The notes under the pieces: generated by a model
The model's input: the letters and a program-made list of their open reading frames with translations, nothing else
Database searches by the model: none
What the model was told of the DNA's origin: nothing
Shown here: piece after piece, positions 14,913 through 23,253 of the stretch
How the letters are laid out: the number at the start of each line of letters is the position of its first letter
Position numbering within the stretch: the first letter of the stretch is position 1
Position numbers and translations under genes: made by a program
Assembly (NCBI RefSeq): GCF_009671205.1
Contig: NZ_CP045309.1
Span: 1,116,001-1,180,000 of the forward strand
DNA length: 64,000 nt
Direction: 5' to 3'
From: Micromonospora terminaliae
GTDB taxonomy: Bacteria > Actinomycetota > Actinomycetes > Mycobacteriales > Micromonosporaceae

Positions 14913-14985
14913 CGCGATCTTGCAGTTACTGCCCCGGCACACCGCTCAATTCGGGCGAACCGCGGACCGGAACTGCAAGATCGCG
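14913..14985. repeat. Intergenic inverted repeat, perfect 15-bp arms
   Basis: CGCGATCTTGCAGTT (14913-14927) is the exact reverse complement of 14971-14985, with a 43-base spacer. It fills most of the 109 bases between pyrD and bioA. The arms contain GATC and are less GC-rich than the flanks. It may be a dispersed REP-like element or a folded RNA that limits read-through in the pyr operon. Confidence 0.7.
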
Positions 14986-15010
14986 GGGGAGGGGGGGAGG
15001 AAGGAGAACC

Positions 15011-16285
15011 GTGACGCCCGAGGAGATCCTCGCCGCCGACCGCCGGCACGTCTGGCACCCGTACGCGGCCCTGCCGCCGGCCGGCCCACCGTACGTGGTG
15101 GACAGTGCCGAGGGCGTGCGGCTGCGCCTGGCCGACGGGCGGGAACTGGTCGACGGCATGTCGTCCTGGTGGGCGGCCATCCACGGCTACCGGCACCCGG
15201 TGCTGGACGCCGCCGTCACCGACCAGCTCGGCCGGATGAGCCACGTGATGTTCGGGGGCCTCACCCACGAGCCCGCCGTACGCCTCGCGCGGACCCTTGT
15301 GGAGCTGGCCCCGGACGGCCTGGAGCACGTCTTCCTGGCCGACTCCGGCTCGGTGAGCGTCGAGGTGGCGGTGAAGATGTGCCTGCAGTACCAGCGGGCC
15401 CTGGGGCGGCCGGAACGCCGCCGGCTGGGCACCTGGCGGGGCGGCTACCACGGCGACACGTTCCACCCCATGAGCGTCTGCGACCCGGAGGGCGGCATGC
15501 ACCACCTCTGGGGCGACGTGCTGCCCCGGCAGGTGTTCGCCCCGGTGCCGCCGGCCGGCTTCGACAGCCCGCCCGACCCGGCGTACGAGGCGGCGCTGGT
15601 GGACGCCGTCGAGCGGCACGCCGGCGAGCTGGCCGCGGTCATCGTCGAGCCCGTGGTGCAGGGCGCCGGCGGGATGCGCTTCCACAGTCCGCACTACCTG
15701 CGGGTGCTGCGCGAGGTGACCCGGGCGCACGGCATCCTGCTGGTCTTCGACGAGATCGCCACCGGCTTCGGCCGCACCGGCACCATGTTCGCGGCCGAGC
15801 ACGCCGGGGTCGCCCCGGACGTGCTCTGCGTCGGCAAGGCGCTCACCGGCGGCTACCTGACCCTGGCCGCGGCGCTCTGCACCCCGGAGGTGGCCCGGGC
15901 CATCTCCGCCGACGGGGTGCTGGCGCACGGCCCGACGTTCATGGGCAACCCGCTCGCGTGCGCGGTCGCCAACGCCTCCCTGGGCCTGCTGCGGGCCGGG
16001 GACTGGGCCGGGCAGGTGGCAAGGGTCTCCGAGGGGCTGCGGGCCGGCCTCGAGCCGCTGCGCGGCACCCCCGGGGTGGCCGACGTGCGGGTGCTCGGTG
16101 CGATCGGTGTGGTCCAGCTCGACCACGAGGTGGACATCCCCCGGGCGACCGCCGCTGCGGTCGCGCAGGGGGTCTGGCTACGGCCGTTCCGGGACCTGGT
16201 CTACACCATGCCCCCGTACGTCACGGACGAGGCGGACGTGGCCCGGATCGCGGCCGGAGTCGAGGCGGCGGTCAAGGCGGGCTGA
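15011..16285 (+). CDS. bioA: Adenosylmethionine-8-amino-7-oxononanoate aminotransferase
   Basis: PLP enzyme that transfers an amino group from SAM to KAPA, giving DAPA in biotin synthesis. The 424-residue fold type I aminotransferase shows the BioA-type N terminus ([26 protein letters not shown]), [11 protein letters not shown] with the PLP-binding Asp247, and the Schiff-base region CVGKALTGG with Lys276. GTG 15011 is preceded by AAGGAGAACC. No other biotin gene is in the window; its position between pyrD and pyrF is odd. Confidence 0.92.
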   Translation: MTPEEILAADRRHVWHPYAALPPAGPPYVVDSAEGVRLRLADGRELVDGMSSWWAAIHGYRHPVLDAAVTDQLGRMSHVMFGGLTHEPAVRLARTLVELAPDGLEHVFLADSGSVSVEVAVKMCLQYQRALGRPERRRLGTWRGGYHGDTFHPMSVCDPEGGMHHLWGDVLPRQVFAPVPPAGFDSPPDPAYEAALVDAVERHAGELAAVIVEPVVQGAGGMRFHSPHYLRVLREVTRAHGILLVFDEIATGFGRTGTMFAAEHAGVAPDVLCVGKALTGGYLTLAAALCTPEVARAISADGVLAHGPTFMGNPLACAVANASLGLLRAGDWAGQVARVSEGLRAGLEPLRGTPGVADVRVLGAIGVVQLDHEVDIPRATAAAVAQGVWLRPFRDLVYTMPPYVTDEADVARIAAGVEAAVKAG

Positions 16286-16312
16286 GCCCGCACGAGGAGA
16301 GGGAGAGTCGCG

Positions 16313-17149
16313 ATGGAGAGTTTCGGCGCCCGCCTGCACCGGGCCGTGACCGAGCGGGGACCACTCTGCGTGGGCATCGACCCGCACCCCGGGCTGCTGG
16401 CCCGCTGGGGCCTGCCCGACGACGTCGAGGGCCTGGACCGGTTCTGCCGGATCGTGGTGGAGGCCATCGGCGACCGGGTGGCCGTGGTCAAGCCCCAGTC
16501 GGCGTTCTTCGAGCGCTTCGGGTCCCGTGGTGTCGGAATTCTTGAGTCAACTATCCGACAGTTGCGAAATTCGGGCTCGCTCGTTCTCCTCGACGTCAAG
16601 CGCGGCGACATCGGCTCGACGGTTAGCGCGTACGCCTCGGCGTACCTCGATCCATCCAGCTCGCTGTATGTCGACGCGGTCACCGCGAGTCCCTACCTGG
16701 GGGTGGGTTCGCTCGCGCCGATGTTCGACCTGGCGGCCGCCCACGGCGGCGGCGTGTTCGTCCTGGCGCTCACCTCGAACCCGGAGGGCGCCGCCGTGCA
16801 GCGCGCGGTGGGGGCCGACGGGCGCACCGTGGCGCAGACCGTCATCGACGAGATTTCCCAGCTCAACCGGGGTGCCGAGCCGCTCGGCAGCTTCGGGCTG
16901 GTGGTCGGCGCGACGATCGGTGACACGGGTCACGACCTCGCCGCGGTGAACGGTCCGCTGCTCGCGCCGGGGCTGGGCGCACAGGGCGCGACGGCCGCCG
17001 ACCTGCGTACCGTCTTCGGCTCCGCCCTGCCCTCGGTGCTGCCGTCGTACTCCCGCGAGGTGCTGGGCGCGGGGCCGGACGAGGCCGCCCTGCGGGCCGC
17101 CACCGACCGCGTGCTGGGCGAGTGCCGGGCGGCCCTGGCCACCGTGTGA
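16313..17149 (+). CDS. pyrF: Orotidine 5'-phosphate decarboxylase
   Basis: Decarboxylates OMP to UMP, the last step of the pathway. The 278-residue protein belongs to the longer actinobacterial/myxobacterial type: GIDPHPGLL near the N terminus, catalytic LLDVKRGDIGS with Lys96 and Asp99, and a C-terminal phosphate-binding PGLGAQGA. An AGAGGGAGAG ribosome site precedes ATG 16313. Bases about 16530-16680 are markedly less GC-rich, with codons unlike the rest of the gene (GGA, ATT, CTT, TCA, CGA, AAT). Confidence 0.95.
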   Translation: MESFGARLHRAVTERGPLCVGIDPHPGLLARWGLPDDVEGLDRFCRIVVEAIGDRVAVVKPQSAFFERFGSRGVGILESTIRQLRNSGSLVLLDVKRGDIGSTVSAYASAYLDPSSSLYVDAVTASPYLGVGSLAPMFDLAAAHGGGVFVLALTSNPEGAAVQRAVGADGRTVAQTVIDEISQLNRGAEPLGSFGLVVGATIGDTGHDLAAVNGPLLAPGLGAQGATAADLRTVFGSALPSVLPSYSREVLGAGPDEAALRAATDRVLGECRAALATV

Positions 17150-17328
17150 CTGACTGACGGCTCGGTCACTTTCCGTTGATCTTCGCGCGTCCACGTTGCC
17201 GAAAACGCCGTTGACCGCTAGTTTTCCCCGCGCTGGGAACCACGGACCCCTTTGGTTGCCAGCGACACCACGTTTCACAGCTGCGGTGGTGCGCCCCGCC
17301 CGCCGTACTAGGGACCTGAGGAGAACTG

Positions 17329-17646
17329 GTGCCGCTCCCGTCACTGACCCCCGAGCAGCGCGCTGCCGCGCTGGAGAAGGCCGCGGAGATCCGCAAGGCC
17401 CGTGCTGAGCTGAAGGAGCAGCTCAAGCAGGGCAAGACCACCCTCGCCACCGTCCTCGAGCGGGCCGAGTCCGACGACGTCGTGGGCAAGCTGAAGGTTT
17501 CGGCCGTGCTCCAGGCGATGCCGGGCATCGGCAAGATCCGGGCCACCCAGATCATGGAGAAGCTCAAGATCGCCGACAGCCGCCGGCTGCGTGGCCTGGG
17601 CGAGCAGCAGCGCAAGGCGCTGCTTGGAGAGTTCGCCGCCAACTGA
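17329..17646 (+). CDS. mihF: Integration host factor, actinobacterial type (mIHF/sIHF)
   Basis: Nucleoid-associated protein that bends DNA; the mycobacterial homologue is essential. The 105-residue protein has a long N-terminal helix (RAAALEKAAEIRKARAELKEQLK) followed by the helix-two-turn-helix DNA-binding part VSAVLQAMPGIGKIRATQIMEKL. GTG 17329 follows GAGGAGAAC. The order mihF-gmk-rpoZ-coaBC-metK-priA is widely conserved in actinobacteria. Confidence 0.93.
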   Translation: MPLPSLTPEQRAAALEKAAEIRKARAELKEQLKQGKTTLATVLERAESDDVVGKLKVSAVLQAMPGIGKIRATQIMEKLKIADSRRLRGLGEQQRKALLGEFAAN

Positions 17647-17671
17647 ACGGCCCACCGTGTAGAAACAAGCG

Positions 17672-18205
17672 GTGAGCACGGATGACGAGGCGCGCCCGGC
17701 GGCTCGGCTCACTGTCCTGGCCGGACCTTCGGGGGCCGGCGGGGAGAGTGTCGTCGAGCTCGTCCGGGCGCGCTTTCCGTCCGTGTGGGTGCCGGTGGCG
17801 GCCACCACCCGGCCGGCGTGCCCCGGCGAGGTGGACGGCGTCGACCGGCTCTTCCTCGGCGCGGGCGACTTCGACCGGATGGTCGCGGCCGACGAGCTGC
17901 TGGAGTGGAGCCGGATCGGGCCGTACCGGCGCGGGGTGCCGCGCGCCGGCGTGCGGGCCCGGCTCGCCGAGGGCCGGCCGGTGCTGCTCCCGCTGGACCT
18001 GCCGGGCGCGCTCGCCGTCCGGGCCGTGCTGCCGGACGCGCGGCTGGTGCTGCTCGTCCCGCCCGCGTACCGGCCCGACCCGGCCCTCGCGGCCGCCTTC
18101 GCACACGCCGTGGTGCACGACCGCACCGAGCGCGCGGCCGATGAGCTGGTAGGCTTGCTCGGTTCTTCCTTCCTGGCTCCGGCCCGACCGCGCCCGAGCG
18201 GTTGA
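17672..18205 (+). CDS. Guanylate kinase homologue with degenerate P-loop
   Basis: Position (after mihF, before rpoZ) and sequence identify a guanylate kinase family member: AATTRPACPGEVDGVDRLFLG, DFDRMVAADELLEWSRIG, VLLPLDLPGALAVR. However, the P-loop reads GPSGAGGES where Gmk has GxxGxGKS/T, so the phosphate-binding Lys is replaced by Gly. At 177 residues it is shorter than usual, because the LID segment with its conserved arginines is largely missing. GTG 17672 is the only reasonable start. ATP-dependent GMP phosphorylation is doubtful. Either a second functional Gmk exists elsewhere or this protein works differently. Confidence 0.75.
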   Translation: MSTDDEARPAARLTVLAGPSGAGGESVVELVRARFPSVWVPVAATTRPACPGEVDGVDRLFLGAGDFDRMVAADELLEWSRIGPYRRGVPRAGVRARLAEGRPVLLPLDLPGALAVRAVLPDARLVLLVPPAYRPDPALAAAFAHAVVHDRTERAADELVGLLGSSFLAPARPRPSG

Positions 18206-18268
18206 GCGGCCACCGCTCCTGAGAGGCCACCGCCCCCGGGCGGTGCACAACGACGCAGAGGTTATTTC

Positions 18269-18532
18269 GTGGGATCCATCGCCAACCCCGAAGGCATCAC
18301 CAACCCGCCGATCGACGAGCTCCTCGAGAAGACCACCTCGAAGTACGCGCTGGTGATCTTCGCCGCCAAGCGCGCGCGCCAGGTCAACGCCTACTACAGC
18401 CAGCTCGGTGAGGGCCTGCTGGAGTACGTCGGCCCGCTGGTGGAGACCACCCCCCAGGAGAAGCCGCTCTCCATCGCCATGCGCGAGATCAACGCGGGTC
18501 TGCTCACCGCCGAGCCGACCGACCAGCCGTAA
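18269..18532 (+). CDS. rpoZ: RNA polymerase omega subunit
   Basis: Small subunit that stabilises beta-prime in RNA polymerase. The 87-residue protein has the omega core [29 protein letters not shown] followed by the actinobacterial tail with [22 protein letters not shown]. It starts at GTG 18269 after GAGGTTATTTC and lies in the conserved gmk-rpoZ-coaBC order. Confidence 0.95.
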   Translation: MGSIANPEGITNPPIDELLEKTTSKYALVIFAAKRARQVNAYYSQLGEGLLEYVGPLVETTPQEKPLSIAMREINAGLLTAEPTDQP

Positions 18533-18547
18533 GCACCGCCCGCGCCG

Positions 18548-19756
18548 ATGGCCGCCGAGATCGTCCTCGGGGTCGGCGGCGGCATCGCCGCCTACAAGGC
18601 GTGTGAGCTGCTCCGGCTCTTCACCGAGTCGGGTCACCGCGTCCGGGTCGTGCCGACCGCGTCGGCGCTCCGTTTCGTCGGGGCGCCGACCTGGGCCGCG
18701 CTGTCCGGCCAGCCGGTCGCCGACGACGTCTGGTCCGACGTGCACGAGGTGCCGCACGTCCGCCTCGGGCAGCACGCCGATCTGGTCGTGGTGACGCCCA
18801 CGACCGCCGACCTGCTCGCCAAGGCCGCCCACGGCCTCGCCGACGACCTGCTCACCAACACCCTGCTGACCGCGCGCTGTCCGGTGGTGCTGGCGCCGGC
18901 CATGCACACCGAGATGTGGGAGCACCCCGCCACCGTCGCCAACGTGGCCACCCTGCGGTCCCGCGGCGTCGTCGTGATCGAGCCCGCGGTCGGCCGGCTC
19001 ACCGGCAAGGACACCGGCAAGGGCCGGCTGCCCGACCCGGCCGAGATCTTCGCGGTCGCCCGGCGGGCCCTCGCGCGTGGTGGCGCCGCCCCCGCGGACC
19101 TGGCCGGCCGGCACGTGGTGGTCACCGCCGGCGGCACCCGCGAGCCGCTCGACCCGGTCCGCTTCCTCGGCAACCGCTCCTCCGGCAAGCAGGGTTACGC
19201 GTTCGCCCGGGCCGCCGTGGCCAGGGGCGCCCGGGTCACCCTGGTCTCGGCCAACGTCGCGCTCGCCGACCCGGCCGGCGCCGACCTGGTCCGGGTGGGC
19301 AGCACCGAGGAGCTGCGGAAGGCGACCCTGGAGGCGGCCGCCGACGCCGACGCCGTGGTGATGGCCGCCGCGCCCGCCGATTTCCGCCCGGCCACCTACG
19401 CGCCCGGTAAGATCAAGAAGTCGGACGACGGCAGCGCGCCCACCATCGAGCTGGTCACCAACCCCGACATCGCGGCCGAGCTGGGCCGGCGCCGGCGGCC
19501 CGAGCAGGTGCTGGTGGTCTTCGCCGCCGAGACCGGCGACGCCGAGGCCAACGGCCGGGCCAAGCTCGCCCGCAAGCGCGCCGACCTCATCGTGATCAAT
19601 GAGGTCGGTGTGGACAAGGTCTTCGGAGCCGAGACCAACGCCGCCACGGTGATCGGGGCGGACGGGTCGGTGCACCGAATGCCCGAGCAGCCCAAGGAGG
19701 ATCTGGCCGACGCCGTCTGGGACCTCGTGGTCGCTCGACTGGGTGCGCAATCCTGA
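18548..19756 (+). CDS. coaBC: Bifunctional phosphopantothenoylcysteine decarboxylase / phosphopantothenate-cysteine ligase
   Basis: Makes 4'-phosphopantetheine for coenzyme A: CoaB joins cysteine to phosphopantothenate with CTP, CoaC decarboxylates it using FMN. In the 402-residue fusion the N-terminal flavoprotein half (1 to about 180) has [24 protein letters not shown] and [12 protein letters not shown]. The C-terminal ligase half (about 190-402) has [25 protein letters not shown], the dimer segment KIKK and VVFAAET. ATG 18548 lies 16 bases after rpoZ. Confidence 0.95.
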   Translation: MAAEIVLGVGGGIAAYKACELLRLFTESGHRVRVVPTASALRFVGAPTWAALSGQPVADDVWSDVHEVPHVRLGQHADLVVVTPTTADLLAKAAHGLADDLLTNTLLTARCPVVLAPAMHTEMWEHPATVANVATLRSRGVVVIEPAVGRLTGKDTGKGRLPDPAEIFAVARRALARGGAAPADLAGRHVVVTAGGTREPLDPVRFLGNRSSGKQGYAFARAAVARGARVTLVSANVALADPAGADLVRVGSTEELRKATLEAAADADAVVMAAAPADFRPATYAPGKIKKSDDGSAPTIELVTNPDIAAELGRRRRPEQVLVVFAAETGDAEANGRAKLARKRADLIVINEVGVDKVFGAETNAATVIGADGSVHRMPEQPKEDLADAVWDLVVARLGAQS

Positions 19757-19853
19757 CGGTTGGTCACCCTCGGTTCCGCGGGTCACCCTGGGAGCACGAT
19801 GGCTAAACTGCCGCCGAGCGACCTTTAAAAGTCTTCACATGCTTAGGAGTGCC

Positions 19854-21044
19854 GTGACACGTCTCTTCACGTCCGAATCGGTCACGGAAGGCCACCCGGA
19901 CAAGATCGCCGACCAGATCAGTGACGGCATTCTCGACGCGCTGCTCGCCCAGGACCCGCACAGCCGTGTCGCGGTCGAGACCCTGATCACCACGGGCCAG
20001 GTGCACGTCGCCGGCGAGGTGACCACCAAGGCGTACGCCGACATCCCGACCATCGTGCGGGACACCATCCTGTCGATCGGCTACGACTCGTCGAAGAAGG
20101 GCTTCGACGGCGCCTCCTGCGGCGTGAGCGTCTCCATCGGCGCCCAGTCGCCCGACATCGCGCAGGGCGTGGACAACGCGTTCGAGCTGCGTACCGGCTC
20201 GTCGGAGAGCGCGCTCGACGCGCAGGGCGCCGGCGACCAGGGCATGATGTTCGGCTTCGCCTGCTCCGAGACGCCCGAGCTCATGCCGCTGCCGATCGCG
20301 CTGGCCCACCGGCTCGCCCGCCGGCTCGCCCAGGTCCGCAAGGACGGCACGATCCCCTACCTGCGGCCCGACGGCAAGACCCAGGTGACCATCGAGTACG
20401 ACGGGCTGCGCCCCGTCCGGCTCGACACCGTGGTGGTCTCCAGCCAGCACGCGGCGGACATCTCGCTCGAGTCGCTGCTCACCCCGGACGTCCGCGACCA
20501 CGTCATCACCCCCGAGCTGGAGGGCCTCGGCCTGGACACCGAGGGCTACCGGCTGCTGGTCAACCCGACCGGGCGCTTCGAGATCGGCGGCCCGATGGGC
20601 GACGCCGGCCTCACCGGCCGGAAGATCATCGTCGACACCTACGGCGGCTACGCCCGGCACGGTGGCGGCGCGTTCTCCGGCAAGGACCCGTCCAAGGTGG
20701 ACCGCTCCGCCGCGTACGCCATGCGCTGGGTGGCCAAGAACGTGGTCGCCGCCGGCCTGGCCGAGCGGTGCGAGGCGCAGGTCGCGTACGCGATCGGCAA
20801 GGCCCACCCGGTGAGCCTGTTCATCGAGACCTTCGGCACCGAGACCGTGCCGGTCGCCTCGATCGAGAAGGCCGTCGCCGAGGTCTTCGACCTGCGCCCG
20901 GCCGCGATCATCCGGGACCTGAACCTGCTCCGCCCGATCTACCAGCAGACCGCCGCCTACGGCCACTTCGGCCGTGAGCTGCCGGACCTCACCTGGGAGA
21001 GCACCGACCGGGCCGCCGACCTCAAGTCGGCCGCGGGAGCCTGA
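19854..21044 (+). CDS. metK: S-adenosylmethionine synthetase
   Basis: Condenses ATP and methionine to SAM. The 396-residue protein has [17 protein letters not shown] (catalytic His14), [21 protein letters not shown] and the signature [22 protein letters not shown] 19854 is preceded by AGGAG at 19844-19848; an in-frame ATG at 19839 lies before that ribosome site and is less likely. A TAAACT box (19804-19809) upstream could be a -10 element. No SAM riboswitch is recognisable. Confidence 0.96.
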   Translation: MTRLFTSESVTEGHPDKIADQISDGILDALLAQDPHSRVAVETLITTGQVHVAGEVTTKAYADIPTIVRDTILSIGYDSSKKGFDGASCGVSVSIGAQSPDIAQGVDNAFELRTGSSESALDAQGAGDQGMMFGFACSETPELMPLPIALAHRLARRLAQVRKDGTIPYLRPDGKTQVTIEYDGLRPVRLDTVVVSSQHAADISLESLLTPDVRDHVITPELEGLGLDTEGYRLLVNPTGRFEIGGPMGDAGLTGRKIIVDTYGGYARHGGGAFSGKDPSKVDRSAAYAMRWVAKNVVAAGLAERCEAQVAYAIGKAHPVSLFIETFGTETVPVASIEKAVAEVFDLRPAAIIRDLNLLRPIYQQTAAYGHFGRELPDLTWESTDRAADLKSAAGA

Positions 21045-21059
21045 CCGCCACCAGGCGGG

Positions 21060-21093
21060 GCGACCGGCGACCCGCCGAGGGGTCGCCGGTCGC
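21060..21093 (+). terminator. Strong hairpin after metK
   Basis: Perfect 14-bp stem (21060-21073 and 21080-21093) with a 6-base loop, 15 bases after the metK stop and 10 bases before the assigned priA GTG. There is no T-tract. It could end metK transcription or fold over the priA start region. The same bases would encode part of the PriA N terminus if translation began further upstream. Confidence 0.6.
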
Positions 21094-21103
21094 TCGCGTC
21101 TGC

Positions 21104-23029
21104 GTGGACGTGCCCCTGCCGCACCTCGACCGCCCCTTCGACTACCTGGTCCCCGACACCCTGGACGCCGACGCCCGGCCCGGGGTGCGGGTGAAGGTCC
21201 GCTTCGCCGGTCAGCTCGTCGACGGCTGGCTGCTGGAGCGCGTGGCGGAGTCCGCGCACCCGAAGCTGGCGTACCTGGAGAAGGTCGTCTCCCCGGTGCC
21301 GGTGCTGGCGCCGGAGGTGGCGGAGCTGGCCCGCGCGGTGGCCGACCGCTACGCCGGCAGCCTCGCCGACGTGCTCCGGCTCGCCGTCCCGCCCCGGCAC
21401 GCCCGGGTCGAGAAGGACGTCACCGCAACCGAACCGGCCGCCACCCCCGACGAGCCCGCGAGCGATCCCACACCGGTCGACCCGCGCGGCTGGCGCGACT
21501 ACCCGGCGGGGCCGGCGCTGCTGCGCGCGCTCACCGCCGGCCGGGGACCCCGGGCCGTCTGGTCCGCGCTGCCCGGCGAGGACTGGGCCGACCGGTACGC
21601 CGACGCCGTGGCCGCCACCGTGGCCGGCGGCCGGGGCGCCGTGGTCGTGGTGGCCGACGCCCGGGACCTGGACCGGCTGGACGCCGCCCTGACCGCCGTC
21701 CTCGGGCCCGCCCGGCACGCCTGCCTGTCCGCCGCGGCCGGACCGGCCCGCCGCTACCGGGCGTTCCTCGCCGCCCGCCGGGGCGACGTGCCCGTGGTGA
21801 TCGGCACCCGGGCGGCCATGTTCGCCCCGGTCGAGCGGCTCGGCCTCGTGGCGATCTGGGACGACGGCGACGACCTGCACGCCGAGCCCCGGGCGCCCTA
21901 CCCGCACGCCCGGGAGGTGCTGCTCACCCGCGCCCAGCTCACCGGGGCCGGGGCCCTCGTCGGGGGCCACGCCCGCACCGCCGAGGCCCAGCTGCTCGTG
22001 GAGACCGGCTGGGCCCGCGAGGTGGTCGCCGACCGGGCGACCGTGCGGGCGCGGATGCCGGCCATCGCGCCGACCGGCGACGACCCGCACCTGGCCCGGG
22101 ACCCCGGTGCCGCCTCCGCCCGGCTGCCCAGCCTGGCCTGGACCACCGCCCGGGACGCGCTCCGCGCCGACCTGCCGGTGCTCGTGCAGGTGCCCCGCCG
22201 CGGCTACCTGCCCTCGGTGGCGTGCGCCGACTGCCGGGCCCCGGCCCGCTGCCCGCACTGCGCCGGTCCGCTGGGCCTGCCCTCGGCCGAGGGGGCGCCC
22301 GCCTGCCGCTGGTGCGGCCGGGTCGCCGCCGCGTACGCCTGCCCGGAGTGCGGCGGGCGGCGGCTGCGCGCCTCGGTCACCGGCGCCCGGCGGACGGCCG
22401 AGGAGCTGGGCCGCGCCTTTCCCGGTGTGCCGGTGCGCACCTCGGGGCGGGAGGAGGTGCTGGCGACCGTGCCGGCCGGCGCCGGCCTGGTGATCGCCAC
22501 CCCCGGCGCGGAACCGGTCGTGGAGGGCGGCTACGGGGCGGTGCTGCTGCTCGACTCGTGGGCGTTGCTCACCCGGGCCGACCTGCGGGCCGGTGAGGAG
22601 GCGCTGCGCCGCTGGCTGGCCGCCGCCGCGCTGGCCCGGCCGGGGTCGGCCGGCGGCCGGGTCGTGGTGGTCGCCGACGGCGCCCTCGCGCCCGTGCAGG
22701 CGCTGCTGCGCTGGGACTCCGCCTGGTTCGCCGGTCGGGAGCTTGCCGAGCGCCGCGAGCTGGGCTTCCCGCCGGCGGTGCGGATGGCCAGCGTCACGGG
22801 CGTGGCCGACGCGGTGGCGGACCTGCTGGCCGGCGCCCGGCTGCCGGACGACGCCGAGGTGCTCGGCCCGGTGCCGGCCGACGAGGGCCGGGAGCGGATG
22901 CTGGTCCGGGTGCCCCGGGCCCGGGCCGCCGCCCTGGCCGGTGCGCTGCACGCGGCCGCCGGGCAGCGCAGCGCCCGCAAGGCGGCCGACCCGGTCCGGC
23001 TCCAGATCGACCCGCTCAGCCTGTTCTGA
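21104..23029 (+). CDS. priA: Primosomal protein PriA, helicase-inactive actinobacterial type
   Basis: Homologue of the replication-restart factor PriA. The 641-residue protein keeps the N-terminal DNA-binding part (DVPLPHLDRPFDYLVPD) and a zinc-binding region with paired cysteines (CADC, CPHC, CRWC, CPEC, residues about 370-425). It lacks a Walker A GxGKT and has IWDDGDD where the DEAH box should be. This degeneration is general in actinobacterial PriA, which probably acts as a structural loader. GTG 21104 is the first ATG/GTG in frame, yet family-like residues (PVARVCVDV) extend upstream, so the true start may use a rarer codon. Confidence 0.9.
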   Translation: MDVPLPHLDRPFDYLVPDTLDADARPGVRVKVRFAGQLVDGWLLERVAESAHPKLAYLEKVVSPVPVLAPEVAELARAVADRYAGSLADVLRLAVPPRHARVEKDVTATEPAATPDEPASDPTPVDPRGWRDYPAGPALLRALTAGRGPRAVWSALPGEDWADRYADAVAATVAGGRGAVVVVADARDLDRLDAALTAVLGPARHACLSAAAGPARRYRAFLAARRGDVPVVIGTRAAMFAPVERLGLVAIWDDGDDLHAEPRAPYPHAREVLLTRAQLTGAGALVGGHARTAEAQLLVETGWAREVVADRATVRARMPAIAPTGDDPHLARDPGAASARLPSLAWTTARDALRADLPVLVQVPRRGYLPSVACADCRAPARCPHCAGPLGLPSAEGAPACRWCGRVAAAYACPECGGRRLRASVTGARRTAEELGRAFPGVPVRTSGREEVLATVPAGAGLVIATPGAEPVVEGGYGAVLLLDSWALLTRADLRAGEEALRRWLAAAALARPGSAGGRVVVVADGALAPVQALLRWDSAWFAGRELAERRELGFPPAVRMASVTGVADAVADLLAGARLPDDAEVLGPVPADEGRERMLVRVPRARAAALAGALHAAAGQRSARKAADPVRLQIDPLSLF

Positions 23030-23253
23030 GCCCGCCCGCCACCCGTGACGTGCCGCACCCGGACCGTCGCGTACGGTCGTGACCTGGGGTTTGCCGGACA
23101 CCTCGTCCGGCAAATGGGTGGAAGACGCGTGATAGCATCGCCCGTCATGCCCAGGCGCACGACGGCTCCCGGGCGCGGCGCGGCGCAGGGGGTGCGTCGA
23201 GCCGACGCGGATTCGATGATGTCAATCAGCCGGTGATCAGGGGTGGACCAGTC
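23030..23253. other. Intergenic region with a hairpin and a possible small ORF
   Basis: This stretch contains a perfect 10-bp inverted repeat (23090-23099 and 23105-23114, loop ACCTC) 61 bases after priA, usable as a terminator or operator. A -10-like TAGCAT (23133-23138) follows. A 29-codon reading frame from ATG 23147 ends at 23236, overlapping a GTG that is in frame with the next gene. Confidence 0.5.
23147..23236 (+). CDS. Possible 29-residue small ORF upstream of the kinase/ParB-like gene
   Basis: ATG 23147 opens a basic peptide (MPRRTTAPGRG ... DSMMSISR) that stops with TGA at 23234-23236, overlapping GTG 23233 in the frame of the following gene. TAGCAT lies 8 bases before the ATG, compatible with a near-leaderless transcript. 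No Shine-Dalgarno is seen. It may be a translated leader or chance. Confidence 0.25.
   Translation: MPRRTTAPGRGAAQGVRRADADSMMSISR

Noticed and set aside
17564..19786. 740-codon minus-strand open frame opposite gmk-rpoZ-coaBC
   Set aside because: Antisense shadow; coaBC and rpoZ motifs on the plus strand account for this DNA.
19757..19853. SAM riboswitch upstream of metK
   Set aside because: The 97-base spacer is short and shows no SAM-I, SAM-II or SAM-IV consensus; only direct GGTCACCCT repeats and a TAAACT box are visible.
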